Below are positions 33,171-42,455 of a stretch of DNA of 64,000 bases, one piece after another (positions within the stretch are counted from its first letter, which is position 1; every line of letters begins with the position of its first letter). The DNA comes from Imbricaverruca yamaguchii. Its lineage: Eukaryota; Arthropoda; Thecostraca; Neoverrucidae. Both the position numbers and the translations under genes were made by a program. A model generated the notes under the pieces. The model was not told the origin of the DNA and made no database searches. It was given only the letters and a program-made list of their open reading frames with translations. The stretch lies in contig JAOTOL010001662.1 of the NCBI GenBank assembly GCA_034440575.1, positions 3,933,501 to 3,997,500 on the forward strand. Reading direction: 5' to 3'.

Positions 33171-34751
33171 ATTTTTATGTCCAACATAACTATAAGACAA
33201 GATTAAGACAGGAGAAATCTTAAATTCAGCTGCAATTTCCAACCGCAAAATCAAATGATGGTATACAAAAATAGCCCAAAAAAATCACTTCATCCCATAA
33301 ATTTTAACAAGAGATACAGTGTCGGTGCATTCTGTAGAACTTTACCACTGTTTAACTGATTAAGCCGAGGTGCTTTAGATGTACGCAAATACAATCGTAC
33401 ATGATGAGTAATACATGAGTAATTCTTTCCTTGAGGATTTGGAACGGTGGTCTAGCCTGGTGGTCGCTTACCTACAAAAAGCAGTTGCTTCGTCCAGCAA
33501 GCGCTATTGCGACATAAAAAATTCCAACACCGTGCAAGTAAAAGAGAGCCAACTCGTAATGAACCTGGAGTGCACAAGAGGCAGGAGGCTATAATGAACT
33601 ATGGGTAACCTGTTCTCGCAGGTTAATGCACATTTTCACCAGCGACACCGTGACGGTTTCGCGATGCGAACAATCATCGGATTTTAATCGAAAGAAAAAA
33701 TGCTTTATCGGAGGAAATTCTGGTCCAACAAACATTGGACTGCCAGCGGATTTTAAAGCAAAACACCCACAGAAGCATACAATTATAGCGGAAACACTAC
33801 AGCGGATAGGTTTGTACTCAAGATGAAGTTTCCATTTAGACAAAATGTGTTTCCACGGGAGCTGTGCATCCCATAATAAAAAATGAAGAAAATATGTACT
33901 TTTGAATGATCTACATTCGTCCAGTACACTCTACAATTACCTACGTTATTTGAATATAATTGTTAATCTGAAAGAAAAGTTTTCAACAAAAGTTTAAAAA
34001 GTTGCACAGAAGATGCGACATGGGGGCTTTCTCCGCCGGTATTTTAGGATATTTGGATATTAATATCAATATTTGCTATGGCAAAATGTCCTTTCCGAGA
34101 CGCGAACTCCGAATCACCGGCTTGAATTACATGCTTATAGTATTATAATGGGCATCGCAACCACTCAGAAGGTAAGAAAATACCGTCAAATCACCCTACT
34201 TCACCGACTCAGCAGAAATCACAATTTTTGGAAGAAAAAAATGGGGAAAAATTCCCAAAACTGTGAGAATTCCTAAGTGGCCCACGACCCCTGATCCCAT
34301 ATTCAGCCAAAAAAAATCGGTCAGCGATTTTCCAAACCAAACTCCGAATCACCCACTCCTGGCAAAAGCGCCAAGTCGACTCCTAATCACCCACTTCGGC
34401 TTCCATAACTTTTCATCAGCGACACCGTGACTGGTTCGCGACGTGAACCGTCCACTTTTGCGCCACAGACGCTGCGCTTTCTCCGTTCCTTCCCAAGACA
34501 GCTGATCAATGGCGTCACCAGGGTACGACTAGTCGGCATATTCAGGGCGGACAATGCAAATATTGCGCGATAATCACAATGTATTCAACATTTTAGGTAG
34601 CCATCAAATCTGATACAAACAGGTCTGAGCAGGGTGTTCGTTCTCTGCATCCGCCACTGTGCCGCATATCAGCTTCCCACGGGGCGACGGCCGGTTCCCG
34701 ACGTCTGAAAAGTTAACAATGTGCACACACAGAAAAAGCGTATTCAACGAC

Positions 34752-35254
34752 ACATCCTGCCATCTAGTGAGAAATATTGTTATCTATGCTTCAACGTTCA
34801 ATCGCATGACATTCATTCAATATCCGTTGCTATAATACCTAGACCGTGCTGCTACCTAGCGATAGCTATCTGAAGTGATGCTTCTCGAAAATTAAAAAAA
34901 AGTTCTTGAATCTGTGGAGGTTTCAACCTGTGGAGGTTACGACCGCTGCTGAGTTGTGGAGGTTATGACCGCTTCGTACTTGTGGAGGTTGCAACCTGTG
35001 GGGATTACGACCTGTGGAGGTTATGACCTGTGGATGTTATGACCGCTTCGGAGTTGTGGAGGTTACGACCTGTGGAGGTTACGACCTGTGGAGGTTATGA
35101 CCGCTGCGGACTTGTGGAGGTTACGACCTGTGGAGGTTATGACCGCTGCGGACTTGTGGAGGTTATGACCTGTGGAGGTTACGACCGCTGCGATGTGTTG
35201 AATTTGTGGAGGTTTTGACCTGTGGAGGTTACGACCTGTGGAGGTTATGATACG
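34752..35254 (-). repeat. Right inverted terminus of foldback element
   Basis: The unique segment 34752-34915 (CATCCTGCCATCTAG to TTCTTGAATC) is followed by TGTGGAGGTTATGACC-type tandem units to 35254. By eye the unique part agrees with the left arm at roughly four of five bases, better near GCTACCTAGCGATAGCTATC. Confidence 0.85.
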
Positions 35255-35269
35255 TCTCCATCGGGCCAG

Positions 35270-35398
35270 CTGCCAACTGACACTCCCGGCCGGGGGCTAA
35301 ATGCCAGCGCGCGAAGCGACTCCAACCCTGTGTTGCCAGGACAGGGGAGACCAGTGCAGACCAGCGCTCTAACAACTGAGCTACCGAGGTGGTAAATG
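35270..35398 (-). mobile_element. tRNA-derived SINE head, reverse strand
   Basis: On the minus strand a block reads CTCGGTAGCTCAGTTGTTAG then AGCGCTGGTCTG, like the 5' half of a tRNA (A box complement at 35373-35383). A B-box-like GGTTGGAGTCG has its complement at 35317-35327. The A-B spacing is about 45 bp and the anticodon arm does not close, so this is a SINE or tRNA pseudogene, not a functional tRNA. It begins directly beyond the right foldback terminus. Confidence 0.65.
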
Positions 35399-35439
35399 GC
35401 AAATGGCATACCACTTTGATATGCCACTGCGGCTACTGA

Positions 35440-36050
35440 AGGAGTATGTTTTTGTCCCAGAGTGACATTTCGGTTAAGAATTGGTTCTTGGATCATTTGC
35501 AACTTTTGGGGCCGGGTGCGCCTTTCTGGGCCTCCAAAGTGATTTTCAATGGCTGCGACGTGATTTTGTATAGTCCAATGTGATCTTTTGGGCCCCGACG
35601 TCATTTGCTTGGATCCCTAGTGCAAACTTTAGCTGCCTCGACACATTTTCGTGGTCATTTAGGTTTTGTGGCGTCATTGTTGGCCCCAGAGTTGAAGTGT
35701 TTTTGTGTTTCTTTTGTGTGTTTTTGTATGCTCTTCAGACTTGGACCCATGTCCGGGGTGTTTTTCGTTGCTCCGGCTTCATTTGCTTTGGTCCCAATTA
35801 GACTGTTGTGGAATGGTACGACCTGTCGTGCCACTATATTGATTTTCATGGTCCGGTCGTAAATTTTTGGTACATCCAGGCTCAGCGTGAATTTCAGGGG
35901 CCCCGGTCGGATTTTTTGTGTCCATATCGTAATTTTGAAACACTCCGGCACGACTTCTAGCATTTCTTAGGGGTCTCTGCAAATTATAGGTCTCATCTCG
36001 CGCCATAGGTATCTTGCTCCATTTCCTGGAGCCTCTTTATTGGTTTTCAA
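35440..36050 (+). repeat. Decayed ~30-bp GGGCCCC/TTTT array
   Basis: Units such as GATCTTTTGGGCCCCGACG, GGTTTTGTGGCGTC and TTTCAGGGGCCCCGGTCGG are spaced about 30 bp and lie between the SINE head and the right hAT-like end. Same family as 30190-30480. Confidence 0.65.
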
Positions 36051-36117
36051 CGTCCCCCCAGTCTCACGGCAGGGAGGGGGCAATTGCCCCCACTGCCCCC
36101 CGGTGGCGACGCCCCTG

Positions 36118-37546
36118 GGTACATGCACTACATGTGCGTGGTAGTCTAGCCCGGTACTCGCTTTTAACTAGTGAGTAGTTAAGTAGCTGCATGTGCTACT
36201 TGTGTACAATTATAGACGAATATATGTCAACCCAACGCAAGAGCACCGCCATCTCTGGATGTTACATATACAATGTGGTTCCCGATGTTGAGATGTGATT
36301 CTTTATTCTATTCACTACATATTTTATTTTTATCCTATTCCGGTTTCCTGTGGTTCCTTTTGAACACATATTGCCGCTCAGCAGTGGCGTACCTAGGATT
36401 TGCGTCATGAGAAAAGGGATTTGAAGGGGTTGCAACCTACCCTATGTTTTTATGGCGCTGGTTTCCGGCAACTATTTTTCGAAGTGTTCGTTTTATCCTT
36501 TAGGCACAATAATTGGTACCAACTAAATTTTGCAGTGAAGAGGGCCTGCCACCATCGTTCCTTTGCCACCAGATTGCATCCCCCTCTGCTTTCAAAGGTA
36601 CATGCTTATTGAACATAATGAAACAATGTCAGTTCACTCCCAACACGGAACTGCCGAAGGCCTTCCGTGGGGGTGACCCACAGAAGGCCGTCGATTTCAT
36701 CATAAGGCACAGGTATGTAGAAGGCACCGCTGCTGTATGCATTGTAATAATGCTCATGCTTTCAAGCTATGCTATGGCCAAGTTCGGCTGTAGACGCTGG
36801 TTTCATAGCAATCTAAAGGTCTGCTTTCGAAACATTCTCACCACTATTTTGGATGCGGTGCAACTATGAATTTATGATTTCTAAAGATATTTTCGATGAA
36901 TACCTCATCGATAGACTATCGATTCATGTTTGGTAGATCAAAATTATCTGGTAAGAATTGGCTCTATCACAAGGCCAAAAAAAAAGTTCCCTTTCTGATT
37001 GTTTTCTCATCCTGTATCTAATCAGCAAAAACATCGGAATCTGGTTTCATACCAGTGCAGTTCACACAACGATGAATCCAATTACGGCTTCCGCGAGCAA
37101 TCCCACCATTAGCCTTTGAGTGCACAATAAGCTCCGCCCCTATACGTCAATAGATCCTTGCTTTGTGTATACGGGAGTATGGTTCATGCTAACACATTAT
37201 TTAGCTCCTGTGCGCCTTCATCAAAAAGAAAATACTGAAGAACGCTTCCACTAAGCGTCCCAAAGGCTCAAAATGCATCTCTTGTCTCTGCATCTCTTGT
37301 CGTTTATCTAGCAGTCATTCACCAGCTGACGTAAATCGGAACGCTTGTAGCCAAGGTGCAATCACAAATTTGTTCCCCCTAAAAATGCTAGCACTCTAGC
37401 TACGATGCACGTCAGGAGCCGAAAGCTAATCGCCCATGCCGTTAATGGATCGTCTGTCAAAATCGGTGCCAGTTTTTGCAAGCTGCCAGCACCCACTTAT
37501 CTGCCTTTCCCACACGGCAGCCACGTCCTGTGGGCGCCCGCCGCCC
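36118..37546. other. Unique sequence with a second transposon-end motif
   Basis: CAGTGGCGTACCTAGGA at 36382-36398 resembles another hAT-type left terminus. I found no partner end. No gene was recognised; a 118-codon ORF (36513-36869) is within chance. Confidence 0.45.
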
Positions 37547-37591
37547 TTCCTCCCCTCCCCTCCCCTCCCCTCCCCTCCCCTCCCCTCCCCT
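37547..37591. repeat. (TCCCC)n microsatellite
   Basis: About eight pentamer copies make a strand-asymmetric tract with G-quadruplex potential on the minus strand. Confidence 0.92.
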
Positions 37592-37735
37592 GCCCGTCAC
37601 ACCGGTCCACCTGCCGGCGGTGTCGACGCTGCTGGTGTCGGTAATGGGTGTCGTCATTGCGGCACAATCACAGCTGAGCCGCTCGCTGATTCTGATCAGG
37701 TACACTGGCCGTGACCGTGGTGGCTCGCTACAGGC

Positions 37736-38040
37736 GTGACGATGGTGGTGAAGTCCCCTCAGGTGTGATCGTGATGGTCAACTCCGCCGCCAGCATGGCG
37801 GTGATGGCTAAGAACGCCTCGGATGAGACAGCGATGGTCAAATCCGCCACAGACGTGACGGCGATGGTTAAGTTCGCCTCAGGCGTGACAATGGTGGTTA
37901 AGTTCGTCTCAGACGTGACGGCGATGGTTAATTCCCCTCAGACGTGACGGCGATGGTTAAGTTCGCCTTAGGCGTGACAGTGCTGGCTAAGTTCGCCTCA
38001 GACGTGATGGCGATAGTTAAGTCCGTCTCAGATGTCATGG
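37736..38040. repeat. ~30-bp minisatellite
   Basis: Units of GTGACGGCGATGGTTAAGTT plus CGCCTCAGAC occur about ten times with moderate divergence and a few 27-bp variants. Confidence 0.9.
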
Positions 38041-38159
38041 TCATGTTCGAGGTTCGAGAGACCGGTCACAACCGGCATTCTACAGTACATATCACTGGAG
38101 ATCATTCTGCACAAGGGATGTTATCCAATTAATGCAAGGTTATTTGCTTTCCGCCTCAC
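38041..38159. other. Unique spacer between arrays
   Basis: A 120-bp non-repetitive segment is the only unique DNA between two arrays. No motif was recognised. Confidence 0.5.
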
Positions 38160-38385
38160 CCGCAGACCTGGCGGTAGTATGAGATGTACACCCGCAGACC
38201 CAGCGGTTGTGTTGGGGGTACCCCCCCAGACCAGGCGGTTGTGTTGGAGGTACCCCCCCAGACCAGGCGGTTGTGTTGGAGGTACACCCACAGACCCGGC
38301 GGCAGGTCGGAGGCATGCCTATATACCCGGCAGTAGTGTTGGAGACATCTGCAGACCAGGCGGTAATGTCGGAGACACATCTGCA
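38160..38385. repeat. 32-bp minisatellite, decayed edges
   Basis: Copies of CAGACCAGGCGGTTGTGTTG plus GAGGTACCCCCC are perfect in the middle (38218-38285) and diverged on both sides. Confidence 0.9.
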
Positions 38386-38388
38386 GGT

Positions 38389-39232
38389 CGACCAGTGGTG
38401 TTCCGGCCACACTCCGGGACCTGTCATTGGTGTTCCGGCCACACTCCGGGACCTGTCAGTGGTGTTCCGGCTACGCTCCGGGACCTGTCAGTGGTGTTCC
38501 GGCCACACTCCGGGACCTGTCAGTGGTGTTCCGGCCACACTCCGGGACCTGTCAGTGGTGTGCCGGCCACACTCCGGGACCTGTCAGTGGTGTTCCGGCC
38601 ACACTCCGTGGCCTGTCAGTGGTGTTCCGGCTACGCTCCGGGACCTGTCAGTGGTGTGCCGGCCACACTCCGGGACCTGTCAGTGGTGATCCGGCCACAC
38701 TCCGGGACCTGTCAGTGGTGTTCCGGCCACACTCCGGGACCTGTAAGTGGTGTGCCGGCCACACTCCGGGACCTGTCAGTGGTGTTCCGGCTACGCTCCG
38801 TGGCCTGTCAGTGGTGTTCCGGCCACACTCCGGGACCTGTCAGTGGTGTTCCGGCCACACTCCGGGACCTGTCAGTGGTGTTCCGGCCACACTCCTGGAC
38901 CTGTCAGTGGTGTGCCGGCCACACTCCGGGACCTGTCATTGGTGTTCCGGCTACGCTCCGGGACCTGTCAGTGGTGTGCCGGCCACACTCCGGGACCTGT
39001 CAGTGGTGTTCCGGCTACGCTCCGTGGCCTGTCAGTGGTGTTCCGGCCACACTCCGGGACCTGTCAGTGGTGTGCCGGCCACACTCCGGGACCTGTCAGT
39101 GGTGTTCCGGCTACGCTCCGTGGCCTGTCAGTGGTGTTCCGGCCACACTCCGGGACCTGTCAGTGGTGTTCCGGCCACACTCCGTGGCCTGTCAGTGGTG
39201 TTCCGGCTACGCTCCGGGACCTGGCAGTGTGG
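38389..39232. repeat. 32-bp minisatellite, about 26 copies
   Basis: The unit is GGTGTTCCGGCCACACTCCG plus GGACCTGTCAGT. Variant units (GTGCCGG, GGCTACGCTCC, CCGTGGCC) recur in repeating order. This implies the array grew by copying blocks of several units. All three forward frames are open because units and frame shift together every 96 bp. Confidence 0.96.
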
Positions 39233-39350
39233 CGTAGGCTGGAGGTTCGTGCCACGTCCATGCCGCCGGCCGGCGACGCCGTCCAGTCGACAGTCAATGC
39301 CGGCATACCGACACGTGCCGCGAGGGTCGTGGGTGCTGTGGGAGCGCGTG

Positions 39351-39505
39351 TCACCACAGTCACCACGCTGACAGCCACCACTGTCACCACGCTGACAGCC
39401 ACCACTGTCACCACGCTGACAGCCACCACTGTCACCACGCTGACAGCCACCACTGTCACCACGCTGACAGCCACCACTGTCACCACGCTGACAACCGCCA
39501 CAGTC
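39351..39505. repeat. 24-bp minisatellite, six copies
   Basis: ACCACGCTGACAGCCACCACTGTC repeats almost perfectly, encoding Thr/Val-rich or Gly/Asp/Cys-rich octamers depending on strand. No gene context is seen. Confidence 0.94.
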
Positions 39506-39544
39506 ATGCCGGCCACGTTCAAGCCGCCTGTCAACGCTCCCTGT

Positions 39545-40255
39545 CGGTACCTGGTCCAATGATGGCAGCCTGTCTGTCGGTACCTGGTCCAGTGATGACA
39601 GCCGGTCTGTCAGTACCTGGTCCAGTGATGGCAGGCGGTCTGTCGGTACCTGGTCCAGTGATGGCAGCCGGTCTGTCAGTACCTGGTACAGTGATGGCAG
39701 GCGGTCTGTCGGTACCTGGTCCAGTGATGGCAGCCGGTCTGTCGGTACCTGGTCCAGTGATGGCAGCCGGTCTGTCAGTACCTGATCCAGTGATGGCAGC
39801 CGGTCTGTCAGTACCTGGTCCAGTAGTGGCAGGCGGTCTGTCAGTACCTGGTCCAGTAATGACAGGCGGTCTGTCAGTACCTGGTCCAGTGATGACAGGT
39901 GGTCTGTCAGTACCTGGTCCAGTGATGACAGCCGGTCTGTCAGTACCTGGTCCAGTAGTGGCAGCCGGTCTGTCAGTACCTGGTTCAGTAGTGGCAGGCG
40001 GTCTGTCAGTACCTGGTCCAGTGATGGCAGGCGGTCTGTCAGTACCTGGTCCAGTGATGGCAGGCGGTCTGTCAGTACCTGGTCCAGTGATGGCAGGCGG
40101 TCTGTCAGTACCTGGTCCAGTAGTGGCAGGCGGTCTGTCAGTACCTGGTCCAGTGATGGCAGGCGGTCTGTCAGTACCTGGTCCAGTGATGGCAGGCGGT
40201 CTGTCAGTACCTGGTCCAGTAATGGCAGGTTGATACCTGATCTCGTATAATGGCA
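39545..40255. repeat. 33-bp minisatellite, about 21 copies
   Basis: The unit is CTGTCAGTACCTGGTCCAGT plus GATGGCAGGCGGT. Variants alternate at GTCAGT/GTCGGT, GATGGC/AGTGGC/GATGAC and GGCGGT/GCCGGT. A forward frame of 224 codons encodes an 11-residue repeat (GLSVPGPVMAG), with no plausible start or flanking gene. Confidence 0.96.
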
Positions 40256-40458
40256 GGCGGTCTGTCGATATCTGGTCCAGTAGTGATAGCGGGTCTGTCG
40301 ATATGTCGATGTCGCGGTGTCGCTATCTGTCTATTAAAGGTGGGCATGACCTGCCATTTTAGGCAATTGGATTATTTGCTTTGTTCACGATGAAAGCACC
40401 GGAAAGCACAACAGGATCCAGCCACTGGGCCTGGGGGCGCTAAGTGAGCTCAGGGCTG

Positions 40459-40488
40459 ATTGGGCAGTTTCCCCGTGACTAATATAAA
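40459..40488 (+). promoter_or_regulatory. Inverted CCAAT plus TATA box
   Basis: ATTGG at 40459-40463 and AATATAAACG with TATAAA at 40483-40488 precede a strong Kozak-type CACCATGG at 40507-40513. The distance from TATA to ATG is short (about 25 bp), so the leader would be minimal. Confidence 0.35.
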
Positions 40489-40509
40489 CGGCTGTCGAAG
40501 TTTCTCACC

Positions 40510-40559
40510 ATGGAAGATGACCAACCGGTGTTGGTTTTACGCTTGCGAGGTACATACAG
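40510..40559 (+). CDS. Candidate short first exon
   Basis: From ATG 40510 the frame reads MEDDQPVLVLRLRGTY and ends at ACAG|GTAAGC, a near-consensus donor (GT at 40560-40561). Two tandem acceptors TTCAG|G lie at 40649 and 40666. Only the second keeps the frame open, adding about 20 codons (RMVVSIPRWKQNTNDKGK) up to another donor-like ACAG|GTGACC near 40731. No family was recognised. The Kozak context, TATA box and donor-acceptor pair are the whole case, so this may be coincidence. Confidence 0.25.
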
Positions 40560-40731
40560 GTAAGCTTCCACACTCTTTTGCAATGCTTCGCATTTCTCAT
40601 ATATCAACGAAGTAAGTAGCAAATTACGACTTCAACTGTGCCTGTTCAGGAGCATGGCGCGTTCAGGAGAATGGTAGTATCAATACCACGTTGGAAGCAG
40701 AACACCAACGACAAGGGAAAAGTTCCGTACA

Positions 40732-42224
40732 GGTGACCGTCGACCTCTATGCCAGTTTTCGGAACTCGAAAGATAATTTGGTGTGTATGGTGCTCGTTTA
40801 TGCATGGTCTTTACGCTTGCAGAATGACATGGCATGCCCCTCCCTCAATGATTTTGGAAAAGCTCTACCCCTGCTCCGGTTCACAAGAAAGTACCGCGAT
40901 AGTAGAAGGATGCTATTCATTTGCTCACTTGCTATGCTATCTGTCCTTTGTTATGCAGGTATCTTTTTTTTTGCTTAGAAACGTGAACACGTGAAGAATA
41001 AAATGCCAATAACTACGTGTCGGCATTTTACCTGAAAACAGTGTTCGTCTACAGATCAACACTCTTTTCAAGACCACACAAGACAAAATGTCATGGGGTC
41101 TTGTCTTGTGGTATTAAGGTGAATATTTTTGCATTGCTATACGAGTTCAATTGAGTGTAATGTTCCATAACTAGGCACCCAATTATACGCTTTGGTTCGA
41201 ATACAGTAAGTCTTGATAGCAAACGACAAAGGCAATAGGCTCGACAGTACGTTTGCATTGTCGTACGCTACAATTTGATGCAATGTACGTCTGGTCGAAC
41301 GGTGATTGCCCGTCAGCACTGATTAGAGCAAAGCGAAGGTCCGCTTCAATGTCCCACATGTGCGCTACCTCAGCATGCTCAGGCGGGTTCTCGGAAGTAT
41401 TTTCAACCATCACCTGCACGTCATGAATTATCTTGCCTGCACCCATGTTCTGCAATATGCATCCCAAACTGATTAATCGCGAAATTAAGGCCAGAAGAAA
41501 GATGATCAATGATCATGTTGCGCTTCGGTGTTCAAACATTCTGCTGTGCTATGTTCTGCGATTTAATTGATCAATACTGTTGTGATTCCATTTTAGTGTT
41601 AAACATTGAAACGCTATGTGAGGGTGTGCTCAAATCTGGCATTTCTTCCTCGGCATCGTTCTAATCATTAGTCGCATAGTATGCCCAGAATTGCTGCAAA
41701 CCGCAGAAAGCGAATTTGTCTTCCAGATTAAATATTGTAGTTAAGATGGCCACCTCCAACTTCTGAGTCTGCCTTTGCCCTCATACATTTTTTTGGTTCA
41801 CATAAGTCTTGTTTCGTAATGTTGCACAGACTAATTAAAAGAGCATCTTCTCGTAGGTTCGCATCGCCGACAGTCCAACGCAGTGGTGGTTCACAGGCAT
41901 TTCCACTTTAAGGTTGGTCTTATCCATTAACCTTTGTTCCAACCACAAAAAGCTATTTTCCCATGACCGCGATGCTAAGTCAAAGCTACGATCCTCCGTG
42001 CCATTCGTGTAACTGTGGGTGAATTGTGAAACCATGACGCAAGCCACTCGCTCCCATGACGTTTGTGCTCATACGTATTACGGGGAACGTACAAGGATGT
42101 CAGTAGAAGGTGCTATTAAAGCGGCTGGACGAGCGAAGGCAAGAGGCAAGCTATGAAGCTTCCCTGATTTAGATCTGGACAACATCGGACGTTTCTTTCT
42201 GCATCTGACACAACGACATCAGAG
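40732..42224. other. Unique AT-rich sequence, no gene recognised
   Basis: A hairpin-prone stretch pairs GACCACACAAGAC with GTCTTGTCTTGTGG imperfectly around 41070-41112. No other feature was recognised. Confidence 0.4.
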
Positions 42225-42455
42225 GTGATATTACAGGGACTCATTCGTATCGTCGGGGATGACCTTACAGGGTCTCGTCCGTATCACCGGAGATGACCTT
42301 ACAGGGACTCGTCCGTATCACCGGAGATGACCTTACAGAGACTCGTCCGTATCACCGGGGATGACCTTACAGGGACTCGTCCGTATCACTAGGGATGACC
42401 TTACAGGGACTCTATTACCGGGGATGACATTACGGGAACTCGTCCATATCTCCAG
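42225..42455. repeat. 34-bp minisatellite
   Basis: Units of GATGACCTTACAGGGACTCG plus TCCGTATCACCGGA start at 42224, 42258, 42292 and 42326 and continue with decay to about 42455. Confidence 0.92.

Larger units (their letters stand above)
30693..35254. mobile_element. Foldback-type element with tandem-repeat inverted termini
   Basis: About 480 bp at the left end is the inverted complement of about 500 bp at the right end. Each arm has an outer block of 16-bp tandem repeats (CATAACCTCCACAGGT, or its complement) and an inner unique block. The inner block carries AGATAGCTATCGCTAGGTAG (left) and its complement (right). Ends are CGTATCATAACC and GGTTATGATACG. Long inverted repeats made of short tandem repeats are the hallmark of foldback elements such as Drosophila FB and Galileo. 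The 3.6-kb interior has no recognised transposase but contains its own internal repeats. The flanks show no clear target duplication. Confidence 0.75.
28706..36117 (+). mobile_element. 7.4-kb element with hAT-like termini, nested insertions
   Basis: The left end reads TAGTGGCGTCGCTAC. The right end, read in reverse, is CAGGGGCGTCGCCACCGGGG. Both are close to hAT-type CAGNGGCGTNGC termini, and CCGGGGGGCA recurs just inside each. The flanks are GCTACATG (28698-28705) and GGTACATG (36118-36125), matching at 7 of 8 positions, an 8-bp target duplication as in hAT. The interior is a patchwork of decayed ~30-bp repeats plus a nested foldback element (30693-35254). No transposase was recognised, so it would be non-autonomous and very old, or an end pair brought together by chance. 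Confidence 0.55.

Noticed and set aside
38032..39562. Several 270-400-codon forward ORFs
   Set aside because: All are generated by the 32-bp and 24-bp arrays. Three overlapping frames are open at once, which is expected for a stop-free unit and not for a gene.
39559..40233. 224-codon ORF with perfect 11-residue repeats (GLSVPGPVMAG)
   Set aside because: It is the direct translation of a 33-bp array with no signal peptide, unique terminus or splice site.
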